Assembly (NCBI GenBank): GCA_050084515.1
Contig: CM114273.1
Coordinates: 15,934,001-15,998,000 of the forward strand
DNA: 64,000 nt
Direction of reading: 5' to 3'
From: Blasia pusilla
Taxonomy: Eukaryota; Marchantiophyta; Marchantiopsida; Blasiales
Shown: in pieces, positions 41,317-52,532 of the stretch
Layout of the letters: each line of letters begins with the position of its first letter
Numbering within the stretch: the stretch's first letter is position 1
The notes under the pieces: generated by a model
Seen by the model: the letters and a program-made list of their open reading frames with translations, nothing else
What the model was told of the DNA's origin: nothing
The model's database searches: none
Made by a program: the position numbers and the translations under genes

Positions 41317-43890
41317 CTAAAAGTTAAGAATATCCTTTATTATGTGTACTTGTTGCTTCAGTGCCTCATCATTGTCAATGTAAGCATGTATATTTGAAAG
41401 AATAGATCTGAACTCAGCACTTGGTGATTCTAGCTTTAGATTTGCTTCCTCTAAAGCAAGAGTACTTGCAAAATTCTTTGCCCTTGCTGAATGCGAGGAC
41501 TTAGTGACAGCTACAAGTCGTGAAGTAAGGCTAGTTGATCTATGGTCTGCTGCAGCAAGAGCATTTGATATCCTCCTGTAAACTTGAAGAGGCACTATGC
41601 CATTGTTGACTGCTGATGCATGGGGAGATTGAGATTGATCAACATGAACTATCGAAGCAAGATGGATAGGATGTAGATTCCTTTGATGTAGAGGTCGATT
41701 CCAACTACCCGGTCTTGGTACTGCCTTTACCCTCATTTGTCCAACCTGCACCATAATGAAGACAATCAAGAAAACAGTAAGTGAACACATTGTAGAAATG
41801 CCAAAAGCTGGGAGTAGTAACAGTTACAAATACTAAAGCAGCATTCTAGTGGAAGATGGCAAAGAAATTGAGGTGGAAACTCAATGGAAATTTGATAGAA
41901 ATGATATTAGGAAGGGAGAGTGAGTAATTCGAAACAGAAAGTGACTGAATAGAAATTGATAGTGACTAATGGGGAGTGAGAACTAGAAGTAAGGTGTTCT
42001 TAGATCGATTCAAAAGAGCGTGACATGTTGGTTGAATATTTAGGATACTGCAAACTCACTTGAATAAGAGATGAAACATGCATGCTTATGTGCATATCAG
42101 AGTTTTAGATCATCATCAAGTGAGAAAGTAGAAGTACGTACAGATCAAAACCTTTGATCAGTTCAAGTGAAAAACCAAAGTTATAATTGTAGATGTATAA
42201 GAAGTAGAACTAAACAGAGAATAGCCACTCATGAAATGTGCAAGAAGGAGAAATGCACACTAGTCCAGCCTATCTTAAGTTCAATTCTACCTGTGACACT
42301 TGCCTAAATAATAAAGGAAAATTTAGCAGCATATGCATTAGATATGGAATGAACAAAAAGCAAGATGTGAATAAAGTGCACAACCAAAAAAATATCCATC
42401 TTGCTCCAACTGAGCTTGGAAAAGTATCACAGTGCTATAGCTGCCTAAGAGATCACCTACAAACATACATATGCCAATGGGTGGAAGCCTATTATGAACA
42501 TTGACTGGAACCTAATCCATGCATCAGGAAAATCTTTGAAGTAGATGACTAATAGGTAAGAAAATTTAGGGAAAAAGAGCAATGTTCAAGTGGAGTAAGA
42601 ACTTGCACAACTGTGGACATCTCTTAGTGAATTTGATTGGGCATATGTGAACCAGAAGAACCTGCATGGATAGTAATCGTAGTTTGCATAGAAACACACC
42701 TGAGGTGTCAGGGTTCAAGCTAAGAGAAATTTGTAAGAAATCTGCAGTGGAAGTTCATGCAAGAATGCAGAATCAAAGAGCTAAACTTTACCTATTATGT
42801 GCATTTGCGTTTGCTGGGGGACTGGAGAGAAGACTTGTATTCAGAACCAAAGTTTGACCCACAGGCAAAGTCGAGAGAATTTCCCAAAGAGAACTTGGCC
42901 TTTGGTTTCGGTGGTACATCTGAACCAATAATATGAGACAAGATGATAACGTCATCAAACTCAGGCAACACAAGGAAATCATTGGGGACGTCAATATCAA
43001 TAGGGAATGGCTCAAACTCATGTAGTTGGCCATTATCATGTGCCAACTTCATCCTCTCAAGAAGATGGCTTGCCTTGGCTAAAGAAAGGTCAAGTAACAT
43101 GTTAATAGGTAAATGTATCAGGTGCTTGAGTGCACAAAGCTGGTGTACCCTTATTCCCCCCTCCCCCAAAATTTAATTTTTTTTATAAATATAAAAATAA
43201 ATAAATAAGTATATAAATAAAGATACATATATATTGAAAAGCCGTGCCACATCTTTCCTTGTGAGAGTCATCTCTTTGAATTCGACATTCTTAAACTTCA
43301 ACCCTTCTTTCTCGATACCTATTGAAAAATGCCAAGTGTAAGTACATGGTAGAGATGTCTAACTTGAACATTTAATAGAGAATAGCAGAATGAAATGACA
43401 TATCAAAATTTGAAAATTACCTGATGCGGGTGCATTCTTGTTGATCTGGAGGAATTTGGAATCCCAGATCTGGCCTTGGTTGATCAGTGATTGTATATGC
43501 CTTCCAGTTACCCCCTGTTCCAGAAAGCATGAATCAAGCCTAAATTATCCATGTACTTTACCTAGTTTTCAGTTTGGAAAATGAAACGTGGCTTCTATTC
43601 CTCACGCTCAAACTTGATGTCACTGAGAATCATGCTTGCAAAATCAAGATAGCTTGGAGGTACCTAGTGACAGTGGGTTAGAAGAGAGAATCAATATGAT
43701 TAGAAAATGAATGGAAGAGAGGGGTTAATCACGTTGGCGTTGATGGTCATTTGCAAACTGCATTGTTGACAAAGGGTCTCGATTAGGTTCATGCTAAAAA
43801 AATGGGAGTTGCGTTTGATGAGGGACTTGGGATGAAGCTCTTGGAACACGGCCGCGACTTGAGTTTCCTCTTGTCGACATTTACTAGAAA
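41317..43890 (-). pseudogene. unidentified multi-exon gene-like sequence, possibly carried by Helitron 2
   Basis: Minus-strand protein-like segments are each bounded by plausible splice sites: exon a 43890-43740 (AAVFQELHPKSLIKRNSHFF), b 43663-43562 (SYLDFASMILSDIKFERE, then an in-frame stop), c 43514-43421 (WDSKFLQINKNAPAS), d 43318-43227 (EKEGLKFKNVEFKEMTLTRK), e about 43150-42792 (ERMKLAHDNGQLHEFEPFP, FDDVIILSHIIGSD), a small 42-base segment near 42735-42694, and g 41745-41317 (SAEFRSILSNIHAYIDNDEA). Joining c and d at CAG/GT...AG keeps frame. I do not recognise the protein. It begins about 170 bases after the truncated helicase of Helitron 2, on the same strand. It may be a captured host gene fragment or an unfamiliar Helitron-encoded protein. 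The stop in exon b argues that the copy is dead. Exon limits are inferred by eye. Confidence 0.5.
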
Positions 43891-44054
43891 CTGCATGAAG
43901 TATCAAGAGGGTTAACAAACCTGACCAACAACAAAAAAATTTGAAGGCTCAAGCTACCCAATATTCGCAGTTGTTTCTTGGTCTTAACACATGATAGCAT
44001 AACATATGCTAGGCCGTACACAAATATAGAGTTAATAACCAATAAACATGAACT

Positions 44055-47000
44055 AGCTATTATTGAACTTGGCTCTTATGAGTTGTCATAGCGTATCCTA
44101 ATACTAGAGGAAAAGTCCTCTTAGTGAACTTATGATTGGAGTCGTACTTAAGTGTAGAGAAGTTGGTCCTAGTAATAGCAACAGATTTCTCATTGGAATC
44201 AAGTTTGAAAATTATCTTAACTAAAACATCATTCTCATACAGAAGATCAAATAGAGAACCAATAGAGCAATTGGATGCATGTATATTCAAGTTGATATTT
44301 GACGTTAGCATAACCTTACTGTGCTTAGCAATAAATGTCAACTAATGGAAAGAAGAATCATTAATCCAAGAGTTGAATTGAGTAGATGAAGTGCATCAAT
44401 AAGCACATCAACCTTAACAATGGAAGCGTCACCAAAGATTCTTCTTAGCGCAAGCAAGTTGAAAACTGACACATCGTCAGAGTGTGTGCAAATGATTATG
44501 GTATTTGATGAAACATAATCTGTTGCTTCATCCTCATATACAAAGCAAGGGTCTGGGCATTGGAGTATCTGAGATGTAGTTGGTAAGCTTGTCCTAATTG
44601 AGTCAAGGAAAGCATTGAAAGAAGGATCTTGAGAATGACGCATAGGAGAAACCATTTTATATGATGTAGTAAATGTAAAAAATGGTGATGAGTTGATATG
44701 ACAGTTTCTGCAATATGTTGAAGTCTTGTGAGTGCATACTCTTGGGAGTTGGCAAGGATCTCCAACTAGAACTAATAGTTTGTCTGCAAACGGCTGAGCA
44801 ACAGCAGTGCGTTATAACTCTTGTACACGCATAGCTATAACTTGAAGGAGCTTGCATGTCAGCATTGAGAACTCTTCAATGACAATAACTTGAGCAGATC
44901 TAAGCCTGGCATAAGAGTCAGAAGTAGCATTCATAATTAGCAGATCATCTCGAATAGGAATAGCAAAAGCTGAATGAATTGTGGTTGCATGTGGATGGAG
45001 ACGTATAGCTGCTATACTTGTTGTTGCAATTAGTAATGGTGCCATCTTCCTAGAAGATCAGAACTTATACATGAATTGTATGAAGAAGGACTTCCCACAA
45101 CCTGGAGGGCGTGATAGAACTACTAAACCAGATTTCATATCCTTAAGTTTCATGAATAACAGATGTTGTTCCTCATTGCGTTCTGATAGATCAATGTGGT
45201 GAACTTGTGTATTCTGGACTACCTCAGGTATATGAATAACAGTAGGTGAATTAGATAGCATAGTGTCTAAATCAGTTCCTAATTCAACTTGAAGTATGTC
45301 AGTAGCTTTAACAATAATTTCAGCTTCATGAACTTGACTCCACAAATTTCGAGTTGCATAGGACTTTATCAAGACATGTATATCATCCATAGATTTGAAA
45401 ATACCTATATATACAAATTTATGCAGATATGTCCACCCAAAAGCGTGGCACGAGAAGATGCCATATTTTGACATGAATACCATGTTTTCAAGTAGAACTG
45501 AGTAGAAGAATTCATTCCACCGGCAAAGAGGATGGAATTCAGTGAACTTGACAATCCGATTGGACTTAGCTACAATGTTGCCTAAGTTTTCAAGGCCAAT
45601 GACTTCCTTACTCTACCTACTTGGTACGACTTTGAGTAGTTCATGATGGGACCAATACTGGTAGAATGTCTAGTCTTCTGCAATTAGCGGCCTGTTGTAG
45701 TATGGAGCAGTAGGGTGGATGCATTCTTATACAAGTTAGTTCTTCTGCTAAGAGGATTAGAGTCAATGTAGTGGATAGCCCTTGATCTGTAGATCATAGG
45801 TATTTGGAGAGATGTTAAGGCAGCCTCAATGGATGGAAGTGACCTATTGAGTACAACCCCTGAGACTAGCTTGAGCTTAACTTCATCTCAACCCTCAAAT
45901 CCAAGTCACTTAGTTGTCTCTATATGTATATCTAGAGATCAAGCGGGCTCAAATTTGAGAGTGTATTTCGGCAAGTAGAACGACCAATCTGCATTGGTAA
46001 CTCTTTGAATGGTGAGCCCCCCATAATAGTAATAGTAGTGGGTGATAAGGGCTTACATTACGGTGCTCAAGTGATGGCCTATAGTAGTTCCACTTTATAG
46101 GTATCAATGAATGGACAAGGGTTAGGGTTAATGCTACTAGGGAATCCAAGCCTACAATAAGGTTTAGATGTCCTTTTTTTTATGATGCAAACACCCTCCT
46201 TGCATTTGTGTAGTTGTTTATGCAACACTAAGTCGAGAAGAAGTTCTGATGCTTGTTTTCAACCAAAAAGCTGTGGCATGAATTATGGTAATGGTCTCTC
46301 AACAGTAGGGATGTACGTACAAATCTTTGAGGTTACACGATTCAGGTCAGCATCATCTATCCAAAGTATTATATGGCAGTGCAGACTACCCCTGCCCTGT
46401 AGCTCATAGCGAATAAGGTAGTCATGCGCTTTCCCAAGTATTTGTCGACCTGAGGAAATGAAGGATGAAAGAAATGAATGGAGTCTCACATGGAAGAGCT
46501 GAGCACACTCAGCAAGATCATCACGCCAAGTAAAGGACGCATTGAACATGCTGACTATTGATTCTATGTCAGTGAACTCTGACCACCTTGTAGAGGAAAC
46601 TTCATTTGAAGTTAGAGTCAAGAATAAGTGGGGCATTCCCCACTTATGCACCATAGCTTTAAGATCTTTCAGATGTTGTCTATGCCAAGATGGACTACCT
46701 GGTATCTGAGGACTTATTGAATATTTTGATAGCTGATGGTATAAGTCCTTCTCGGACATGTGAGGCTTGTCCTTTTTCAGTTTATCTAACTCTTTATTAA
46801 GTATAAGGGTACGTGAGTTGGAACATAATGCAATAGATTGGTGCAGCTGGTCCATCAAGAGTGCATATGGCTTGTACAAAGAGAATAGACTAAACAATTG
46901 ATGAGATCTATTACGTGTATATTTTGAAAATATAGTAAGACGAGTGAAAAGCCACGATGAAATAGAAACATGAATGGGAATGATGTTGTCTCTATTGTAA

Positions 47001-47716
47001 GATTGGGATCAAGAGATGTACTAGAGGCATCTGTGATTAGATAAACTCGTGAGGAAGCACTTGAACGTACAGATATACTCCCATTGTCATAAATGTATGT
47101 AGAAGTCCTTTTTTGAACAGGCAAAGAGTAAGCTACATCTTGGAGAATATTTAGGTCTGGGTGGTATGGATCATGATTAATGCTGTAAGTAACTTGGCCT
47201 TTCTCTTGAGATGACTTCAATATGCTCTGTACAGATGATGGAGGTAGTACGACCAAACCAGATGACGGGTTTGGTAGCTCTATTAGTGTTTTGTAATCTT
47301 AGAAGAGTGGATTAACTTGTAGATTAATGCATAATCTTCTTCAAAGCTGGTGGTACATGGGAGTCCGTGGTATGTGACTCATTGGCTAGGTTAAACCCGA
47401 CTAAAGGGGAGTCCAATAGAGAGGTCATAGAGAAAAATCCTCTATGAAAACCATAAAACTTCTTCTCAACACCTATCTTGGAATCTATAATAGATAAAAG
47501 TTGCATCTTTAGAGGATCCATGCTCATGATTGATTGGATGTAGGATGGGGTCATGTATACGTTGAAATACGTACATGGTTTATCTGCAATGCAAATGTCA
47601 CAAACATAGAATCTACCTGGCTGAGGGGACACATAGTCTTTCAAGAAACCATTGCATAAAGCGTATGGTGGGTTGGAATTAGATTCAAGCAAACACATGC
47701 GTGAGGTGGGCTCCAA
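44055..47716 (-). mobile_element. Helitron 2 (divergent Rep/helicase), minus strand, termini not found
   Basis: It encodes an N-terminal region, a Rep domain and a Pif1-type helicase in Helitron order. Its sequence is clearly different from Helitron 1. The helicase stops right after motif HKSQ. Neither a 5' TC end nor a 3' hairpin-CTRR end was located with confidence, so the true element may be larger and may include the gene-like sequences on both sides (about 40.7-49.8 kb). Confidence 0.75.
44060..47716 (-). pseudogene. Helitron 2 RepHel protein, frameshifted
   Basis: N-terminal part 47716-47324: YALCNGFLKDYVSPQPGRFY and SMDPLKMQLLSIIDSKIGVE. Next, 47256-46900: HPDLNILQDVAYSLPVQKR and TSFPFMFLFHRG. 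Rep domain 46897-46283 (204 aa open): KWGMPHLFLTLTSNE, then YELQGRGSLHCHIILWI, where H-C-H is an intact HUH metal-binding motif. Helicase: Walker A as RPPGCGKSFFIQ near 45095-45060, then (other frame) TTSIAAIRLHPHATTIHSAF and Walker B VIVIEEFSML near 44895-44866, DPCQLP near 44755, and GYAMTTHKSQ near 44098-44069. The usual GQT...VALSR C-terminus is missing. Frame changes near 45050, 44800 and 44340 break the gene, although some may be introns. Confidence 0.85.
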
Positions 47717-48342
47717 TATTGCACATCACCACAGTATCCACAACGTTGCATTTGCTTTATTGTTCGTGAACAAACTGATCCCTATTGCTTGATGTATAAA
47801 TTTGCGAAAGGCCAACCTTGGCATTATGGTTTACATGATAAGCATCTCAACACAACAACTCTTTGTCTCCTAGAATCTCTCAAGTTAGTCAATCTGGTTT
47901 TGTTGAACAATTTTTTCCTTCTTACACAGGCTCAATTGCGTCTATTACATGAAGGTAGTTTAGATGAGCTTCTCATATTATTCAGGTTTTAGCTACAATC
48001 CAGAACAGGTAGTTACTCTATGCAATGTTGCTTTCTATTGCCAATGCTAGGCCCTACAGACTTGATGCATGTGTCATACAGCAAATGATCGAATGTGCAT
48101 GTGGGTCACATCTATGATAACCTGTTATGGTCAGTACAACTTAGACTACATTGGCAAGGGGTTAAGGATTCTACTGATGCCCAGAGTACATTAGTAATAG
48201 ATTATGGACGGGAAATCTACCAGAACTTGCATGTAAATAAGGTATTATGTGGCGTCTTGAAGCTAAGTCTCAGTCTCAAAACAAATTTGACAGCTACAAC
48301 AACTATATGGTTCTACTTCAGGTTGAGTGACTCCGAGCACAG
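47717..48342. other. no assigned gene
   Basis: Plus-strand frames (47789-47992, 48095-48406) are open but unrecognised. This is the spacer between the Helitron 2 N-terminus and the duplicated coding unit upstream. Confidence 0.4.
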
Positions 48343-49385
48343 TCAGATCATGCATAACAATGGTTGCTTTGTTGTTGTGAGCCTAAAATTAATCTTAAGG
48401 ATGTAGGATTCCTCTAGGTATCCTTCATACAATGGAGCTGGTACAACACTTAAGTAAAGTAAATTCTCAAAATAGCCACAAATCAGCCTGCCAAATCTAC
48501 AAGAGAGTGTCTCATGAATTTGTGAACTTGCAAAAATCAAAGTAACACCTTCAACAAAAGTGCTCGGATTTGTACCACCATTGTTCAATGCAGCTTCATA
48601 CTTGATAGTATAGCCAACTGTCATTTTCAAGTCAGCAATAGGAAGGATGTATCATGTAACTGAAGCCACTTGATGCTAGGATAGTCTACACATAATAGTA
48701 GCAAGATCTTCACTGGGAAGTAGCAGGGATGTTCTATAGATTGAATCTCAAATGTTGAGTAGCCTTTAGACTTTAATAACAGTGTTATCTGAATCTAGAT
48801 GAACCCTAAGTAGCCCTAAGCTAACTACTCGGCCTGGCACAATTTTCAAATCACATATAGGAATTGATCCAAAGGTATAGCGGATTGTTTCAGGCAATGA
48901 AGCCGCATGGCAAGATAGAATAGTCATGATAAACTTAGGTGAGCTGGATACTAGAGTGTCTAAGTCTAGATGTTTAAACCGTTGCAAGAAGATAGTAGCA
49001 AATTCGTGTAAACTTGTAACTTTGTTTAAGGGAAGTTATGGGTTGTTATGAAGGAGCTTCAACTAAGAAGCAAGTACCAATTGTCTTACACACATTCACA
49101 TGAAGAAAAGAGGCTCGAATCACATACAAGAATTTATCCAAAGATAGAGCGGATTGTCTCGGACAGCAAGGCCGCATGGCAGGACCCAAAAGCCATAATA
49201 AGCTTAGGTGAGGTGGGTATTGCAGTGCCAAGGTCTGAATGTTCAAAGTGATGCAACAGGATAGCAGGAAATTTTTCATACCATGTAGCTCTGTTTGAAG
49301 GGAAGTTCTGAGTTGCTTATGAGGCATCTTATACTAAGAAATAAGTACCATTGTCCTTCAAGCATTTGTAGCAAGAATGAGCTGG
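48343..49385 (-). pseudogene. unidentified coding sequence with an internal duplication
   Basis: Three minus-strand protein-like stretches occur. In 48987-48766: LQRFKHLDLDTLVSSSPKF, ILSCHAASLPETIRYTFGSI and PICDLKIVPGR. In about 49290-49118: a diverged duplicate LLHHFEHSDLGTAIPTSPK, SCHAALLSETIRSIFG, then a stop. In 48630-48343: KMTVGYTIKYEAALNNGGTN and HETLSCRFGRLICGYFENLL. The shared pattern SPK(F/L)IM...SCHAA.L.ETIR...FG is preserved at the protein level. No known family was recognised. It lies upstream of Helitron 2 on the same strand and could be part of that element or a captured fragment. Confidence 0.45.
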
Positions 49386-49400
49386 ATTGTGCAGTGTCCA
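48848..49400. repeat. tandem duplication, ~269-bp unit
   Basis: Unit 1 is 48848-49117 and unit 2 49118-49385. Landmarks in both: AATCACATA, GATCCAAAG/TATCCAAAGATAG, AGCGGATTGT, CCGCATGGCA, CTTAGGTGAG, AAGGGAAGTT and AAGTACCA. A short third piece with TCTAAGTCTAGATG/TCCAAGTCTAGATG follows at about 49395-49415. Confidence 0.75.
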
Positions 49401-49423
49401 AGTCTAGATGAGGCCTCACTAGC

Positions 49424-49760
49424 AAGAGGCACCCAGGATGAATTCAGAGCACTTGATCATGATAGTAGCAGCTAGACATTCTGATCAAATCCAAGCCAAG
49501 CCGATCAGCAACATCAACCTACAAAGAGAAGGAAGAGCCGCATTGATGGGAGACTACCTATGATCATCAAGAAGAGGCGCCCATGATGAAATTCACAAAA
49601 CTTGGTCGAGATAGTAGCATCCCATCAGCAAAACCATCAACGAAAATAAATGAAGAGCTGTAGTGAAGACACACCGACTGCAATCATCAGCAATGGCGGC
49701 CATGACGGAATTTGCAGTACTTGCTAACGACAAATTTTAGAGTACTTGGTCATGACAGTG
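49424..49760. repeat. three degenerate tandem units of ~135 bp
   Basis: The segment 'agaggc(a/g)ccca.gatgaa(a)ttca.a..acttg.tc..gatagtagca' occurs near 49430 and 49570, with a weaker version near 49690. Each is followed by 'atcagcaa..atcaac' and 'gaagagc'. The array lies upstream (on the minus strand) of the duplicated coding unit. Confidence 0.5.
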
Positions 49761-50181
49761 GCACCACATGAAGGGACGAGCCGCACTCAAGAAGGAAGAT
49801 TCAAACTAGGCCACTACAGGTGTAGCTTCCGGATGAAATTGAATGCAAGAAGAGCGCCACAAAACACCAACAAACAAATGAGAGGAAAAATGAAAGATTT
49901 ATTGGGGACCTAGCAAGGGCAGAATGCATAATCTAACCCGAAGCCGAGTGCAAAATGAAAAAGACTAGAGAAGGAAGATGAACCAAGATGGAAATGACTA
50001 GAGAAGGAAGATGCCCCTAGTGAGTATTTATTAGGAGATGTATATGTAGAGGCCGTAACTAATGGATGCCTATACCATCCACATCTAATGATGAGCATCA
50101 TTGGTGCATTCTTTTATTCTAACTTAATTAAAAATGAATTAGATATGAAAAATGTCATGTAAGAGGCCACTCATAATACAA

Positions 50182-50204
50182 TCTATACTATTAATGAAAA
50201 AAGG
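50182..50204 (+). other. possible Helitron 5' end stub
   Basis: A|TCTATACTATTAATGAAAA resembles the 5' TC terminus of plant Helitrons (TCT(A/C)TACTA...). Only about 75 bases separate it from gypsy-B integrase coding sequence, and no matching 3' end was found, so it is weakly supported. Confidence 0.3.
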
Positions 50205-50258
50205 GAGGTTACTCAATGAGGAAGGGAATTATTTTATTTTTCTATAAGAAGTGAAGGA

Positions 50259-51567
50259 TTGAAAAATCAACACAATATGCAAAGAGACGGAGGGTGGATA
50301 GACAAGTTCTTCAAGGAGATTCGGCATAAGGCGTATGGCTATCTACCACAAGATGGGTATCTTTGGAAAAGGCCAAAGAGGAAAGATGGAATGCCCTTGA
50401 GGGTGGTGGATGACAATGGGACAAAAATGCAAGTGCTCAAAGAATTCCACAATTCTTTATGGGCGGAACACAGAGGTACTTGGGCAACTTTCACCAAGAT
50501 AAAAGAGTGGTATTCGTGGAAAGGCCTATATAAGGATGTTGAGAGATATGTTGGGTCATGTGTTGAATGTCAGTTTCAATGAAAAATCAGGGTGAGAGAT
50601 GGACTTAAACCCACGTATCCTTTGTATATTCATCATCAATGGGTTATAGATCTAGTTGCTATGCCACTAGGTCTTTGGGGAAAGCGTTACCTTATCCTAG
50701 CACGAGAAGAGTTGTCCAACTTTGTAGAAGGGAGGGCTTTAATTTTACGGGCTAAAAAATTAGAGCCTATATGTCATTTTATTCTAGAGGATATTGTTGC
50801 TTCATATGGGAGTGTCGGAAGAATCCGTGCAAATGTAGGTGAGTTGAATGCGGAGGAAGCACGAGAGTTCTTAAAGAGATATGGAGTCCAGTTGAGATTA
50901 ACAACCTTCGTGAACCTCCGGAGGCAAACGGCAAGAGTGAAAGGGGACTTCCGCCAATCATTCAAGCATTGGTAAAGGCGTGTGGAGACCGTTAGGGTTC
51001 CACACTGATTGGCCTAGATTTCTTCCATTTTCTTTATAGGCAGATAGAACCACTCACAGCACCGTTACAGGGTTCAAACCTACAGAGTTGTTGACATGTC
51101 AAAAGCCGATAATGCTAGCAGAAGGAGATATTCCCATTTGGATGGGTTTGCCGTAGGAAGACGGGCTTGATAGAGAAGAGCTCCTAGCACTCCGAATGGA
51201 GCAGCTAGAGCGGCGGGAAGAAGATATTGCAGAAGCATAAGTCAAAATGAAGGAAGCAAGATTGAAAAATAAGGAGCGTTCCGACAAAACTCATCGACTT
51301 CGGAAGGAGCCTATAAGAGAAGGAGATTGGGTCTTGGTGCACGACAACAACCTCGACAACCAGCATAGTACAATTAAGAAGTATGCACGTTGTTGGTTTG
51401 GTCCATACATTGTAGTCTTTGCTTTTGACAATGCCATTTACAAACTACGTGAACGAGATGGCACAATTCTCAAGCTGCCCATTGCAGAAAAAAGGGTCAA
51501 GATTTTCCGTAGACGTGAGAGATTTCTTGATTTTGATTCAATGTGTCTAGAGGCACAACAAAAATAA
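50259..51567 (+). pseudogene. gypsy-B integrase, frameshifted
   Basis: The integrase would join element DNA to the genome. The zinc-binding domain shows H...H in HNSLWAEHRG (near 50448-50477) and C-x2-C in CVECQFQ before a stop near 50580. The core shows WVIDLVAMPL with the first Asp (near 50640-50670) and EGRALILRAKKLEPICHFIL. The second catalytic region reads RIRANVGELNAEEA, where Asn stands where Asp is expected. Damaged sequence between 50975 and 51240 is followed by an open C-terminal domain (51247-51564): KTHRLRKEPIREGDWVLVHD, DNQHSTIKKYARCWFGPY and RVKIFRRRERF. No chromodomain follows. The gene lies directly before a polypurine tract and LTR of the same family as 4.5-5.6 kb. Confidence 0.85.
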
Positions 51568-51628
51568 GTATGAGTAAAATAGCAAAAAGTCTCAATTTTT
51601 TGGCATATACCGGAGGATGTGTAGGTTT

Positions 51629-51640
51629 GGAGGGGGTAAA
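51629..51640 (+). other. gypsy-B polypurine tract
   Basis: GGAGGGGGTAAA lies about 60 bases after the integrase stop and immediately before the 3' LTR start. Confidence 0.7.
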
Positions 51641-52532
51641 TATCGTATAATAAATCAGCCACTTTGTAAACTCCTTCCTCATTAAATGTTAGATAGAGTT
51701 TTATTAGTATTAAGTAAATTAGTTCATCAAAAGGAAATTCCCATATTTAAACCTCTTTATGGTACCTCTTTTATACGGACCCAACTTTAGGAAAAGAGAT
51801 AATAAATAAAACATGACTTTATAAAAGTAAAGTAGTGAGGTTGGTGCTTTAATGAAAAACAAAAGTAGTCTTGGCTGGTGGTTAGGGTAGTTGGGGTACT
51901 TTGGAAAATATCAAATGAGTAAAAGAGGATATTTTGGAAGAGATAAGAGGAAATCTACTTGTGTCAAAATGTGATTGGCTAAACCTTGAGAGGAAGCCAT
52001 ATGGCACAAGATAAGATTAGCTCTATTTTGTACCCTTGTGGATCCCTTGTGAATATATAAAGAAGAGGGACCTTCAAGGGTTCGTCATCTTATAGTTCAC
52101 ATCTTGAGTTTCTCGTGTCACTCTTCAGTGTATGGCTTTGGAATTGCTTGCTCTTCCAATGAGAGTGGATCACCACTCTTTGGAGAATAACTTGATTATG
52201 GTCTATTCTTTGAGAGGTTTCTAGAGTGTGGTGTGTGTGGAGATGAGAGGCTTGTCACCTTAGATGAGTTTAGTCATACTAAAATAGTGAATGTTTTGGT
52301 TTGTTATTTTCCCAATGAGAGTGGATTATCCTTCTTGGGAGAATAGTTCCATCAAAGCCCATTCTTGAGGAGAGTAGAGAATGTCTGTCAAGCATGGACT
52401 GGGGTGGAGCACAAGTTGTGTCCGGCTTTCCTTTCCTCAATCCTTACCATGTAAAGGTACTCTTTGTATCTTTGTAGATATGTACTAGTTCACTCCCTAT
52501 TTAGTTTATCACTTTCGGGAGGCGTTCATGAA
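51641..52532 (+). repeat. gypsy-B 3' LTR, left part
   Basis: It starts after the purine tract and is homologous to 4535-5185 from about 51885 on. It is interrupted at 52532/52533 by the gypsy-A element and resumes at 58442. Confidence 0.8.
52054..52062 (+). promoter_or_regulatory. TATA box of the gypsy-B 3' LTR
   Basis: TATATAAAG is at the position equivalent to 4718 in copy 1. Confidence 0.45.

Noticed and set aside
48848-49760. CRISPR-like array
   Set aside because: Units are long, adjacent and diverged, without short identical repeats or unique spacers, and the DNA is eukaryotic.
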